A DNA stretch of 64,000 nucleotides from Pseudomonas berkeleyensis (lineage in GTDB: Bacteria > Pseudomonadota > Gammaproteobacteria > Pseudomonadales > Pseudomonadaceae): contig NZ_CP059139.1 in NCBI RefSeq assembly GCF_014109765.1, forward strand, positions 3,476,001-3,540,000, in the 5' to 3' direction. Shown piece after piece: positions 27,568-36,402 of the stretch. The position numbers and the translations under genes were made by a program. Within the stretch, counting starts at the first letter, position 1. Every line of letters starts with the position of its first letter. The notes beneath the pieces were generated by a model. The model was not told the DNA's origin. It made no database searches and worked only from the letters and a program-made list of their open reading frames with translations.

Positions 27568-28360
27568 CCGGTCGTTATCCCGTAGCGCCGCTGTGTCGTC
27601 TGCTGCGGGTGTCGCGCAGCGGCTTCTATGCCTGGCAGCAGCGACCACCTTTGGCGAGAGCGATGGCGAATCGGCGTCTGAGCAAGGAGATCCGCTGCAT
27701 CCACCACGAGATGAATGGGATCTATGGCCATCGCCGAATCAAGGCCGAGTTGGCGGGCATGGGGCATGCGTGTGGTCGACACTTGGTGGCTCGACTGACG
27801 CGCGAAGCCTGTCTACGCGTTCGTTCGCGCAAGCGCTGGCGACTGGTTTCCAGCAGTCGCCATGCTCTGCCGATTGCCTCGAATCACCTGAATCGCCAGT
27901 TCGCTTCAGATCGCGCTAATCGGTACTGGGTCTCGGACATGACCTACGTACGGGCGGCCCAAGGCTGGCTGTATCTGGCCGCCGTCACGAGCTGTTGTCG
28001 GTTGGGCGATGCACCATCGGATGCAGCAGGCCCTGGTACACGCCGCATTAGAGATAGCCGTTGCTCGCCGACAGCCGCAAACCGAGGTACTGCTGCACTA
28101 GGATCGTGACAGCCAATACTGCGCGTACGATTACCAGACCTTGCTGCGGCGACATCGCATCGTGCCCAGCCATTCACGCCCGGGGAGCGGACAACACTGC
28201 GATGGAGAGTTTCTTCCGTTCGCTGAAGGCTGAACGGGTGTACCTGACTCGCTACGCCAGCTACCAGGAGGCGAAAACCGACCTGTTCGACTACATCCGC
28301 TTTTACAATCACCGCCGCCGCCACTTGACGCTGGGCTATCTCAGTCCGATGGAGTTCTAG
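27505..28360 (+). pseudogene. IS3-family transposase OrfB, inactivated
   Basis: The -1 frame gives RAIEALTGRYPVAPLCRLLR and then SGFYAWQQRPP. The DDE domain begins correctly (YWVSDMTYVRAAQGWLYLAA, first Asp), but a deletion/frameshift follows near 27990. An in-frame TAG is next to the second Asp near 28099 (LLH-stop-DRDSQY), and another frameshift occurs near 28180 before the third acidic residue (MESFFRSLKAERVYLT). The end (FYNHRRRHLTLGYLSPMEF) is intact. At least three lesions make it non-functional. Confidence 0.88.
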
Positions 28361-28529
28361 CGGCGCTATGCGAACAGTAACTCTTTAACTATCTGTCCAC
28401 TAGTTCCGGGACAGACCAGTGTTCATGCCAAACAATGCTCACGGCACTGGAAAGCACGCGCCGTCGGATGTGCCATGGGTGGTGATATCGAGAAAACGCT
28501 GATTATCAGCGGCAGGCCCGAACCTGACG

Positions 28530-28665
28530 ACGAACTGAGACAAGCTGTGTATAGCGCATGGTCATGCGTCAAAGTGGTATGCCCCCCGATTTTATGTAGG
28601 GTCAGTATGTTCGCGTCGCTCATGACGAGGTGGCTGGCGAGGGTGTATCGCAGCACGGGCGATAA
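28530..28665 (-). pseudogene. Fragment of a tyrosine recombinase (phage-type integrase)
   Basis: Reading leftward: LSPVLRYTLASHLVMSDANI and LTLHKIGGHTTLT match the integrase C-terminal motif (HxLRHTFASHF...ILGH), including the conserved Arg and the GH pair. One base out of frame, MTMRYTQLV then follows, the region of the catalytic Tyr. So a frameshift separates the Arg/His part from the Tyr, and nothing upstream is left. An open frame here (28423-28776) is longer than the homology and runs through the purC terminator. The other bases of the 404-base gap (28419-28822) show no gene. Confidence 0.7.
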
Positions 28666-28755
28666 CCGGCTAGCCAATATTGGTTCAGGCTCTTCATTGA
28701 CCAAGTCCTGCGCGCCAGGCTTGACCTCGTAGCCTGAAACGCAGGCCACGCATAC

Positions 28756-28792
28756 AAAAACGCCGCCCTCCTTCACGGAGCGCGGCGTTTTT
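28756..28792 (-). terminator. Intrinsic terminator of purC
   Basis: AAAAACGCCGC / GCGGCGTTTTT arms around a further partial stem (CTCC..GGAG), with T runs in both directions. It lies 30 bases downstream of the purC stop. Confidence 0.85.
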
Positions 28793-28822
28793 ATTGAGCC
28801 CAGGCCAGCCTGACGCTAAGGC

Positions 28823-29692
28823 TTATACCGTCAGGCGGGTCAGTGCTTCGCGGTATTTGTCGGCAGTCTTCTGCGCCACGTCTGCCGGTACGGTCGGGGC
28901 CGGGGGCTGTTTGTTCCAGCCGGTGGACTCCAGCCAGTCACGCACGAATTGCTTGTCGAAGCTCGGTGGGTTCTGGCCTTCGACATAACTGTCGGCCGGC
29001 CAGAAGCGGCTGGAGTCCGGAGTCAGCACTTCGTCCATCAGGGTCAGAGTGCCGTCCTCATCCAAACCGAATTCGAACTTGGTGTCGGCGATGATGATGC
29101 CGCGAGTGGCAGCGTACTCGACGGCAGCGGTGTACAGCGCGATAGCGGTGTCACGCACCTTGGCGGCCAGTTCGGCACCGATGATGGCTTCGCACTGTTC
29201 GAAGCTGATGTTCTCGTCATGATCACCTACGGCGGCCTTGGTCGAGGGAGTGAAGATCGGCTGCGGCAACTTGGCCGCTTCCTTCAGGCCTGCCGGCAGG
29301 GCGATGCCGCAGACGGTGCCGCTCTTCTGGTATTCCTTCCAGCCGGAGCCAGCGATATAACCACGCACGATGGCCTCCACGGCAACCGGCTTGAGGCGCT
29401 TGGCGACCACGGCGCGGCCTTCGACCAGCGGCAGTTCGGCAGCCGGCACGACGTCCTCGATCTTGTCGCCGGTGAAGTGGTTGGGCACCACGTCAGCCAG
29501 TTTGTCGAACCAGAAGTTGGAGATAGCGGTGAGGATCTTGCCCTTCTCCGGAATCGGCTGCTCGAGGATCACGTCGAATGCCGACAGACGATCGGTGGCC
29601 ACCATCAGCATGCGCTTGTCGTCGATTTCGTAGAGGTCGCGAACCTTGCCCGAGTAAATCTTTTTGAGGCTCAGGGTGGTGGGTGTGCTCAT
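28823..29692 (-). CDS. purC: Phosphoribosylaminoimidazole-succinocarboxamide synthase, long form
   Basis: SAICAR synthase, purine biosynthesis. The 289-residue product starts [20 protein letters not shown] and shows [42 protein letters not shown] and [13 protein letters not shown]. This is the roughly 290-300 residue form common in beta-proteobacteria; the P. aeruginosa enzyme at the corresponding position (PA1013) is a shorter, distant form of about 236 residues (from memory). The locus order dapA-bamC-purC is conserved, but the gene type is not, and the P. aeruginosa gene between bamC and purC is absent. The start at 29692 is preferred to 29719 by family fit. Confidence 0.92.
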   Translation of the reverse strand: MSTPTTLSLKKIYSGKVRDLYEIDDKRMLMVATDRLSAFDVILEQPIPEKGKILTAISNFWFDKLADVVPNHFTGDKIEDVVPAAELPLVEGRAVVAKRLKPVAVEAIVRGYIAGSGWKEYQKSGTVCGIALPAGLKEAAKLPQPIFTPSTKAAVGDHDENISFEQCEAIIGAELAAKVRDTAIALYTAAVEYAATRGIIIADTKFEFGLDEDGTLTLMDEVLTPDSSRFWPADSYVEGQNPPSFDKQFVRDWLESTGWNKQPPAPTVPADVAQKTADKYREALTRLTV

Positions 29693-29776
29693 GTCGGCAT
29701 TTCCGTTTCTGGCAAACAAAACAGGCGAAACCCTGGAGGGTTTCGCCCATCGATCAATGGCTGAGTCGCGATGCGA

Positions 29777-30898
29777 TCAGCCGAGGTTGTCCTGGATCAG
29801 GCTCAGCACGCGGCGCGATACATCGGCCGGGGCAACGGTGTTGAGGTCTTTTTCCACGGTGACCTGCACGCCATCGCCAACCGGAGTCAGGCGAACCTGA
29901 TAGCGCTCGGCGCGGGCTTCGATCTCTTCCTTGCTCGGCGCGCTGCCGAACATGCGACCGAAGAAACCTGGCTTCTCTTCATTGACCTGGGCACCTTCGG
30001 CCAGGTTGATGTAGTACAGGCCAAGGCTTCGGTTAAGGTCGTCGACGCGTACGTCAGCAAGCTCCAGCGAGCGGGCGACGCCAGACCAGGCGCGGTCGAA
30101 ATCGGCACCAAGGTTGAGTACCGGGTTGCCGTTGCCATCTTCGCTCAGGCTGACGCGGCTGGGTGCATCGAAGTCGCGAGCAGCGAGCAGGGAAACCGAA
30201 CCGCCCTGCTCCACACCGCGAGCCATGCTCACCAGCATTTCGTCGAGCAGTGCGGCTTCCAGGCTGGCGTTGCCACTGCGGGCGGCGAAGCCGACATCGG
30301 CTGTGCTGCCGGCCGGACGCTCGGCGCTGGTCACGAAGACTTCACTGGTGTTGCGCTGTACGCCCGGCTCGATGCGCACGCGCACGCGGGTTTCAGCGTC
30401 CGGCGCAACGCCGGAAACACGGCTGCTCAGGCGACGCGCCATGCCAGCGGAGAGTTCGTCGAAACGCTGCCAGGAGGTGGTGAATTCACCGGTCTGCGGA
30501 CGCTCTTCGGCAATACGGAAGCCGTTGTCCTCGAAGAACTGGCGGGCCAGCGGCCAGACTTCGGCCGGTACGCGCTGGGCCACGACCCAACGCGAATCGC
30601 CACTGCGCTGCAGACTGAACTCGCGCTCATCGGCGCGCACCTGCAGTGCCAGCGGACGCGGCACTTCGAACTCGGCCGGGGTTTCAGTGCTGCTGGCGAT
30701 CTGTGCAGGCACCGGCAACAGCGGGTCGAGACGCTTGGCCTGGACATCGGGCGGCAGCTGCATCGGGGCGGTCTGACGCGCCTCCAGATAATCAGTGCCC
30801 CGATCACGGAAATAGCCATTTTCACCCCAGAGCCAACCACAACCGCTGGTGCTGGAGACGATCAGAGCAAGGGCGGAAAATCCGGCCAGTCGCTTCAT
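29777..30898 (-). CDS. bamC: Outer-membrane assembly lipoprotein BamC
   Basis: A 373-residue lipoprotein component of the BAM complex that inserts beta-barrel proteins. The signal MKRLAGFSALALIVSSTSGC ends in the lipobox Cys20; an unstructured N-terminal stretch (YFRDRGTDYLEARQTAPM) and two helix-grip domains follow. AAGGA lies 8 bases before the ATG at 30898. The frame is open further upstream into dapA, but that extension is not real. It is 17 bases after the dapA stop, an operon arrangement common in proteobacteria. Confidence 0.92.
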   Translation of the reverse strand: MKRLAGFSALALIVSSTSGCGWLWGENGYFRDRGTDYLEARQTAPMQLPPDVQAKRLDPLLPVPAQIASSTETPAEFEVPRPLALQVRADEREFSLQRSGDSRWVVAQRVPAEVWPLARQFFEDNGFRIAEERPQTGEFTTSWQRFDELSAGMARRLSSRVSGVAPDAETRVRVRIEPGVQRNTSEVFVTSAERPAGSTADVGFAARSGNASLEAALLDEMLVSMARGVEQGGSVSLLAARDFDAPSRVSLSEDGNGNPVLNLGADFDRAWSGVARSLELADVRVDDLNRSLGLYYINLAEGAQVNEEKPGFFGRMFGSAPSKEEIEARAERYQVRLTPVGDGVQVTVEKDLNTVAPADVSRRVLSLIQDNLG

Positions 30899-30915
30899 GC
30901 GTAGAATCCTTGAGA

Positions 30916-31794
30916 TTAAGCCAATACACCGCACTGGCGCATGGCCTGGCGCAGCGGTTCGTGACAACGCGGGCTGAGCCAGGTCAGCGGCAGGCGAATA
31001 CCGTCGCCCATCAAGCCCATTTCGTGCAGTGCCCATTTCACCGGAATCGGGTTGGATTCCAGGAACAGCGCCTTGTGCAGAGGCATCAGGCGGTCGTTGA
31101 TGGCGCGGGCGATGGCCGCCTCGCCACGCATGGCGGCGGCGCACAGGTCGCTCATCGCACGCGGCGCGACGTTGGCGGTAACGGAGATGTTGCCTTTGCC
31201 ACCGAGCAGCATCAGTTCCACGGCAGTGGCATCGTCGCCGGAGTAGACGAGGAAGTCCTTGCTGACGCGATCCAGTACTTCCTGGGCACGCTGCAGGTCG
31301 CCGGTGGCTTCCTTGATACCGATGATGTTGTCGATCTTCGACAGGCGCTCGACGGTCTCCGGCAGCATGTCGCACACGGTGCGGCCCGGTACGTTGTAGA
31401 GGATCTGCGGGATGGCCACGGCTTCGGCGATGTGGCGGAAGTGCAGGTACAGGCCTTCCTGGGTCGGCTTGTTGTAGTACGGCGTGACCAGCAGCGCCGC
31501 GTCGGCGCCGACTTCCTGAGCGGCCCGGGTCAGCTCGACCGATTCACGGGTAGAGTTGCCACCGGTGCCTGCGATCACTGGGATGCGGCCGGCAACCTGC
31601 TTGACCACGCGTTTGATCACTTCGATGTGCTCGCCCACGTCCAGCGTGGCGGACTCACCCGTGGTGCCGACCGCGACGATGGCATTGGTGCCCTCTTGCA
31701 GGTGGAAATCCACCAATTTGCTCAGGGCCTCCCAATCCAGACCACCCTGCGCATCCATGGGCGTGACCAGTGCCACCATACTGCCCGCAATCAT
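30916..31794 (-). CDS. dapA: 4-hydroxy-tetrahydrodipicolinate synthase
   Basis: Condenses pyruvate with aspartate semialdehyde in lysine and diaminopimelate synthesis. The 292-residue TIM barrel has Schiff-base Lys161 (IGIKEATGD), the catalytic triad Thr44/Tyr107/Tyr133 region ([25 protein letters not shown]) and Arg138. GGAG lies 7 bases before the ATG at 31794; an upstream in-frame extension of 35 residues is rejected. First gene of the dapA-bamC pair, divergent from gcvR. Confidence 0.96.
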   Translation of the reverse strand: MIAGSMVALVTPMDAQGGLDWEALSKLVDFHLQEGTNAIVAVGTTGESATLDVGEHIEVIKRVVKQVAGRIPVIAGTGGNSTRESVELTRAAQEVGADAALLVTPYYNKPTQEGLYLHFRHIAEAVAIPQILYNVPGRTVCDMLPETVERLSKIDNIIGIKEATGDLQRAQEVLDRVSKDFLVYSGDDATAVELMLLGGKGNISVTANVAPRAMSDLCAAAMRGEAAIARAINDRLMPLHKALFLESNPIPVKWALHEMGLMGDGIRLPLTWLSPRCHEPLRQAMRQCGVLA

Positions 31795-31998
31795 GCAACC
31801 GCTCCTGCCGGAAAAATTGAGCCGTAATGGTACTGGTGCCACCAGTCCGGCACAAGCAACGGACAAGGGCTTGTCGGCACTCATCGTCGCCCTCGGCACG
31901 CGGTGCCGCCATTCCCCTGAGCGGTGCTTTTCGCTAACCTGCTGTCTTTGGTCTGTGGCTGCCAGTGCGCAGACCGTTCATCGCTTTAGGAAGGCTGC

Positions 31999-32556
31999 AT
32001 GTCCACCCCCCCCGTTCGCGAACAATTCCTCGTTATCAGTGCCCTCGGCCGCGATGCCATGGCCCTGACCAACCTGCTCAGCCGCACCAGCCATGAAAAC
32101 CGCTGTGCCGTTATCAGCACCCGCCTGAGCCGCCATGGAGAGTTCAGCGCTTTGGTGCTGCAGGTATCCGGCAGCTGGGATGCCCTGGCTCGCCTGGAGT
32201 CCGGCCTGCCCGCGCTGGCCAAGAAGCATGATTTCTCGGTCAATGTGATTCGCAGCGCCGCCGCCGAAGTTCGCCCGCAGGCTCTGCCGTACGTTGCCTA
32301 CGTCAGCGCGGTGTATCGTCCGGACATTCTCAACGAGCTGTGCCAGTTCTTCATCGACCACCGCGTCGAACTGGAAAGCCTGACCTGCGACACCTATCAG
32401 GCGCCACAGACCGGCGGCACCATGCTCAACGCCACGCTGACCGTGACGCTGCCAGCGGGCACGCAGATCAGCTGGCTGCGTGACCAGTTCCTGGACTTTG
32501 CCGATGCCTTGAATCTGGATGCGCTGATAGAACCCTGGCGCCCGCAGAACCCGTGA
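31999..32556 (+). CDS. gcvR: ACT-domain protein, glycine cleavage system transcriptional repressor type
   Basis: A 185-residue protein with two ACT domains (about 8-85 and 97-175), opening MSTPPVREQFLVISALGRDA. GcvR in E. coli acts by binding the activator GcvA rather than DNA. The position between dapA and bcp matches P. aeruginosa PA1009. AGGAAGG lies upstream of the ATG. A degenerate copy of the nested palindrome follows directly after its stop. Confidence 0.82.
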   Translation: MSTPPVREQFLVISALGRDAMALTNLLSRTSHENRCAVISTRLSRHGEFSALVLQVSGSWDALARLESGLPALAKKHDFSVNVIRSAAAEVRPQALPYVAYVSAVYRPDILNELCQFFIDHRVELESLTCDTYQAPQTGGTMLNATLTVTLPAGTQISWLRDQFLDFADALNLDALIEPWRPQNP

Positions 32557-32650
32557 CGCTCTGCTGCGCCGGCAACAGATCCGGCCAGTTCATTTATAGC
32601 GTGTAACCTCCGCGGCCTTGCATGGCGCCAGCTCGCGAGATCATCGACCG
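32557..32650. repeat. Degenerate copy of the nested palindromic repeat (abuts the gcvR stop)
   Basis: It shares CTGCTGCGCCGGC, CATTTATAGCGTGTAACCT (core region) and AGCTCGCGAGATCATC with copies 1 and 2. The arms are short and partly decayed. It fills the gcvR-bcp gap. Confidence 0.55.
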
Positions 32651-32670
32651 CCTCTATTGAAGGAGTCCCC

Positions 32671-33144
32671 ATGACCGTAGCCATCGACCAACCCGTCGCC
32701 GACTTCCAGGCCCAGGCCACCAGTGGCCAGCAGGTGAGGCTGTCCGATCTCAAGGGCAAGCAGGTGGTGCTGTACTTCTACCCGAAAGACGCCACACCGG
32801 GCTGCACCACCGAGGGCATGGACTTCCGCGCCCGCTTCGAACAGTTCCAGGCGGCCAATACAGTGATCTTCGGTGTGTCGATGGACAGCCTGAAGAAACA
32901 CGAAAGCTTCAAGTGCAAGCAGGAGTTCCCCTTCGAGCTGATCAGCGACGAGGCGCATGAGCTGTGCGACCAGTTCGGCGTCTACCAGTTGAAGAAGAAC
33001 TACGGCAAGGAGTACATGGGCATCGTGCGTAGCACCTTCCTGATCGACAAGGATGGCGTGCTGCGCGAGGAGTGGCGCAACCTGAAGGTTGCCGGCCACG
33101 TCGACAAGGTGCTGGCAGCCGCCGAGGCGCTGCACAAGGGCTAA
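32671..33144 (+). CDS. bcp: Thiol peroxidase, bacterioferritin comigratory protein family
   Basis: A 157-residue AhpC/TSA peroxiredoxin that reduces hydrogen and organic peroxides. The peroxidatic Cys45 lies in DATPGCTTEGMDF; other cysteines (in FKCKQEF and HELCDQF) may resolve it, although the usual Cys five residues after the peroxidatic one is absent. AAGGAG precedes the ATG. The strong terminator at 33216 follows after one REP copy. Confidence 0.92.
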   Translation: MTVAIDQPVADFQAQATSGQQVRLSDLKGKQVVLYFYPKDATPGCTTEGMDFRARFEQFQAANTVIFGVSMDSLKKHESFKCKQEFPFELISDEAHELCDQFGVYQLKKNYGKEYMGIVRSTFLIDKDGVLREEWRNLKVAGHVDKVLAAAEALHKG

Positions 33145-33167
33145 GTGCGCCGGCGATGGTGTTTGTC

Positions 33168-33188
33168 GGTGCGCACGGCGCACCCTAC
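33168..33188. repeat. 21-bp REP-like repeat
   Basis: Exact copy of the window-wide 21-mer, downstream of bcp. A second REP type (CGCGGCTGAAACCGCTCCTAC) lies near 33271-33291. Confidence 0.82.
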
Positions 33189-33215
33189 GGCATTGCTGGA
33201 TACCCCTGAAACCTG

Positions 33216-33241
33216 AAAAAGGCCGCGTTTGCGGCCTTTTT
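33216..33241. terminator. Bidirectional intrinsic terminator
   Basis: AAAAAGGCCGC-GTTT-GCGGCCTTTTT between the convergent bcp and AI-2E-family genes, with A/T runs in both directions. Confidence 0.88.
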
Positions 33242-33300
33242 CATTGGGCTGGTAACAGGTCTGCGCACTTCGCGGCTGAAACCGCTCCTACCCGCCCCGG

Positions 33301-34368
33301 TCAGGCTTGTACAGGCTCTGGCTCGATTCGCGGCCAGGCATTGAGCACTGCCTTGAACAACGTCGCCAGGGGAATGGCGAAGAAGATGCCCCAGAAGCCC
33401 CACAGCCCGCCGAACAGCAGCACGGCACAGATGATCGCCACCGGATGCAGGTTGACGGCCTCGGAGAACAGCAACGGCACCAGCACGTTGCCATCCAGCG
33501 CCTGGATGATGCCGTAGACCACCATCAGGTAGATGAACTGGTCGCTCCACCCCCACTGGAACAGCGCAATCAGCGCCACTGGCACCGTCACCACCACTGC
33601 GCCGATATACGGCACCACCACCGACAGGCCGACCAGCAATGCCAACAGCGCGGCGTAGTTGAGACCCAGGTAGGCAAAGGCGATGTAGGTCGCCACGCCA
33701 CAGACGACGATCTCGATGAACTTGCCGCGAATGTAGTTGGCGATCTGCTCGTTCATCTCTTGCGCGACCTGGGTGATCAGCGCCCTTTCACGCGGCAGGT
33801 AACCACGAAACCACTGGCCGATCAGCTCGCGATCCTTGAGAAAGAAGAACACCAGGATCGGCACCAGCACCAGGTAGATCATCAGACTCATCAGCATCGG
33901 CAGGCTGGACAGCGAGAACGACAGCGCCCACTGGCCCATCTTGCCCGTCTCGCCGCGCATGCTGTCCATCAGCTGGACGATCTGCGCATCGGTGATCAGA
34001 TTCGGGTAACGCTCCGGCAGCAGCAGGAACATCGACTGCCATTCGGCAGCCATGCGTGGCAGCTCGTTGAACAGGGTGCTGAGCTGCTGCCAGAGCAACG
34101 GCATCAGCACCAGCAGGAAAACCGCCAACCCGCCCATGAACAGGGTGAAGACGATCCACACGGCCAATACCTGCGGCACCTTCAAGCGTTCCAGGCCATT
34201 GACCAGCCCCTGCATCAGAAAGGCCAGCACCATGCCGGTCAGCACCGGGGCGAGCATGCCGCCCAGGGTCAGCACTACGCCGAAGCCGAGCACCAGCAAC
34301 ACGGCCAGCACCACTGCCTGCTCGTCGGAGAAGTAGCGATGCACCCAATTACGTAGAACCTTGACCAT
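33301..34368 (-). CDS. AI-2E/PerM family membrane transporter
   Basis: A 355-residue inner-membrane protein with about eight hydrophobic helices, including QAVVLAVLLVLGFGVVL near the start, and the family segment LVPYIGAVVVTVP-like (VVPYIGAVVVTV) in the C-terminal half. The family includes the autoinducer-2 exporter TqsA and PerM; the substrate here is unknown. AAGGA lies 7 bases before the ATG at 34368. The tusA gene lies about 100 bases upstream, read in the same direction. Confidence 0.85.
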   Translation of the reverse strand: MVKVLRNWVHRYFSDEQAVVLAVLLVLGFGVVLTLGGMLAPVLTGMVLAFLMQGLVNGLERLKVPQVLAVWIVFTLFMGGLAVFLLVLMPLLWQQLSTLFNELPRMAAEWQSMFLLLPERYPNLITDAQIVQLMDSMRGETGKMGQWALSFSLSSLPMLMSLMIYLVLVPILVFFFLKDRELIGQWFRGYLPRERALITQVAQEMNEQIANYIRGKFIEIVVCGVATYIAFAYLGLNYAALLALLVGLSVVVPYIGAVVVTVPVALIALFQWGWSDQFIYLMVVYGIIQALDGNVLVPLLFSEAVNLHPVAIICAVLLFGGLWGFWGIFFAIPLATLFKAVLNAWPRIEPEPVQA

Positions 34369-34471
34369 CGGAAATTCCTTGATGCCGGAAAATACCGGCG
34401 CTCTCATACGCCTTGCGCATGAGACATGACGCGCTACGACGGCGGGATGTGTTGCAGGCTGCTACAAGCGA

Positions 34472-34711
34472 TCAAGCCTTGCGTAGCCAATAACGGTAGA
34501 CGCCAGCCTCGACTTCTTCATGCAACAGGGCATGCCCGGCCAGGCTGGCAAAGGCCCGGAAATCGCGCTGCGAGCCGGCATCGGTGGCACTCACCTTGAG
34601 CACCGCGCCGCTGGCCAGGCGATTGAGTTCGAGCTTGGCCTTGAGCAAAGGCAGCGGGCAGTTGAGCCCGCAGGCGTCCAGTTCGGCATCGAAAGCCGGT
34701 ACGTCTGTCAT
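34472..34711 (-). CDS. tusA: TusA-family sulfur carrier
   Basis: A 79-residue protein with the conserved CPxP motif in ACGLNCPLPLLKAK; Cys18 is the expected persulfide-carrying residue. In P. aeruginosa the protein at this locus (PA1006) affects molybdenum-cofactor-dependent nitrate metabolism; TusA proteins generally relay sulfur. Divergent from bepA. Confidence 0.88.
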   Translation of the reverse strand: MTDVPAFDAELDACGLNCPLPLLKAKLELNRLASGAVLKVSATDAGSQRDFRAFASLAGHALLHEEVEAGVYRYWLRKA

Positions 34712-34818
34712 CGTTTACTCCATGAAAGCGGCTAGGATACCCAAGCCCTTACAACCCTGGCCAGCGCAGTGGCTGGCCGGCTACAGTAACGCCTTTGCCG
34801 CCTGAGAGCTCTGAGTGC

Positions 34819-36252
34819 ATGACTTTTCTGCGCCCTACCCTGTTGACGCTCGCCTGCCTGTTTGCCGCGCATACCGGCGCCAGTGATCTTCCGTCGCTGG
34901 GCGATGCCAGTTCCTCGATCGTCTCGCCGCAGCAGGAACACCAACTCGGCCGCGCCTGGCTCGGCCTGCTGCGTGGCCAGGTGTCGCAACTGGACGATCC
35001 GCAGCTCAAGGACTTCGTCGAGACCAGCGTCTATCGCCTGTCGGAAACCAGCCAGCTGCAGGATCGCCGCCTGGAATTCGTTCTGCTCAACAGCCCGCAA
35101 CTGAACGCCTTCGCCGCCCCCGGCGGGATCGTCGGGGTCAACGGTGGTCTGTTCCTCTATGCCCAGACCGAGGCCGAGTACGCGTCGGTGATGGCGCACG
35201 AACTGGCGCACTTGTCACAGCGTCACTTCGCCCGTGGCGTCGAGGCCCAGCAGCGCATGCAATTGCCGCTGATGGCAGCCATGCTCGCCGGTATCGTCGC
35301 TGCCGCCGCAGGTGCAGGCGATGCCGGCATAGCCGCGATCATGTCCACCCAGGCCGCTGCGATTCAGGAGCAACGGCGCTTCTCCCGGCAGAACGAGCAG
35401 GAGGCCGACCGTATCGGCCTGGTCAACCTGGAAAAGGCCGGCTACGACCCACGCGCCATGCCGCTGATGTTCGAGCGCCTGATGCGTCAGTACCGTTATG
35501 ACGCGCGGCCGCCAGAATTCCTGCTGACTCACCCGGTGTCCGAATCGCGTATCGCCGACACCCGCAACCGCGCCGAGCAATACCCGGCGGCAGGGCGCGA
35601 GGACAGCCTGCGTTACCAGTTGATGCGCGCCCGCGTGCAGCTGACCTATGAAGAGACGCCGGGCGTTGCCGCCAAGCGCTTTCGCGCCATGCTCGACGAG
35701 AACCCCAATCTTGACGCCGCGCGCTACGGCCTGGTACTGGCGCAGATGAAATCCGGTCAGCTCGCCGAAGCAGGTCAGACCCTGGCACCGCTGTTGAGCA
35801 AGGAGCCGGACGATATCGTCTACAACCTGGCGCAGATCGAAATCGATATGGCCGCCAATCGCCTGGATGCCGCCGAACGCCGCCAGCAGCGCCTGCTCAC
35901 CCTGTACCCCAGCAACTACCCGCTGCAGCAGACGCACATCGATCTGTTGCTCAAGCAGCAGCGCGTGCGCGACGCCGAACGTGCGCTGGACGAGCTGCTC
36001 AAGACCCGACCCAAGGATCCCGATGTCTGGTATCAGGTCGCAGAGGTTCGCGGCCTGAGCGGCAACACCATCGGCCTGCACCAGGCGCGTGCCGAATACT
36101 TCGCCCTGGTCGGCGACTACAACCAGGCCATCGAACAGCTCGACTTCGCCAAGCGTCGCGCCAGCAACAACTTCCAGCTGGCCTCGCGCATCGATGCACG
36201 CCAACGTGAGCTGGCCGAAGAGAAACGCCTGGTTGAGCAGATGCTGCGCTGA
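34819..36252 (+). CDS. bepA: M48 metalloprotease/chaperone BepA-like
   Basis: A 477-residue periplasmic protein (signal MTFLRPTLLTLACLFAAHTG) with an M48 zinc protease domain, His127-Glu128-x2-His131 in MAHELAHLSQRHF, a third ligand probably Glu195 in NEQEADRIG, and C-terminal TPR repeats (about 290-470). BepA monitors outer-membrane assembly and degrades stalled LptD, which fits the bamC neighbourhood. An upstream TTG start eight codons earlier is less likely than the ATG at 34819. Confidence 0.9.
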   Translation: MTFLRPTLLTLACLFAAHTGASDLPSLGDASSSIVSPQQEHQLGRAWLGLLRGQVSQLDDPQLKDFVETSVYRLSETSQLQDRRLEFVLLNSPQLNAFAAPGGIVGVNGGLFLYAQTEAEYASVMAHELAHLSQRHFARGVEAQQRMQLPLMAAMLAGIVAAAAGAGDAGIAAIMSTQAAAIQEQRRFSRQNEQEADRIGLVNLEKAGYDPRAMPLMFERLMRQYRYDARPPEFLLTHPVSESRIADTRNRAEQYPAAGREDSLRYQLMRARVQLTYEETPGVAAKRFRAMLDENPNLDAARYGLVLAQMKSGQLAEAGQTLAPLLSKEPDDIVYNLAQIEIDMAANRLDAAERRQQRLLTLYPSNYPLQQTHIDLLLKQQRVRDAERALDELLKTRPKDPDVWYQVAEVRGLSGNTIGLHQARAEYFALVGDYNQAIEQLDFAKRRASNNFQLASRIDARQRELAEEKRLVEQMLR

Positions 36253-36265
36253 CCGAGGCGATGAC

Positions 36266-36332
36266 GGTGCGCACGGCGCACCCTACGACACACCGCATCG
36301 CGTGTACCGCCGTAGGGTGTGTCATGCGCACC
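36266..36332. repeat. Inverted pair of 21-bp REP-like repeats
   Basis: Copies at 36266-36286 (exact) and 36312-36332 (two mismatches) in opposite orientation, downstream of bepA. Confidence 0.83.
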
Positions 36333-36361
36333 GATGACAGCCTCACCCGACTGAAACGAAG

Positions 36362-36384
36362 AAGCCCCGCACTTGGCGGGGCTT
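36362..36384. terminator. Intrinsic terminator between bepA and gdhB
   Basis: AGCCCCGC-ACTTG-GCGGGGCT followed by TT on the + strand and by a TTCTTCG stretch on the other. It serves the convergent bepA and glutamate dehydrogenase genes. Confidence 0.8.
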
Positions 36385-36402
36385 TCTCGTTTCAGCCGCA
36401 GA

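Larger units (their letters stand above)
27216..28418 (+). mobile_element. Degenerate IS3-family insertion sequence
   Basis: About 1.2 kb bounded by imperfect inverted repeats: left TGGTCTGTCCCAGGCAG and, on the other strand at the right end, TGGTCTGTCCCGGAACT, both continuing into GTGGACA. Inside are a complete orfA, an in-phase A-AAA-AAG slippery heptamer (27504-27510) for the usual -1 frameshift, and an orfB broken by several lesions. I could not identify a clean target-site duplication. Confidence 0.88.

Noticed and set aside
28475..28732. 85-codon + strand frame after the IS3 element
   Set aside because: It is antisense to the integrase fragment and has no recognisable features.
30899..31375. 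Upstream extension of bamC into dapA
   Set aside because: The lipoprotein signal and AAGGA ribosome site place the start at 30898; the extension only reads dapA out of frame.
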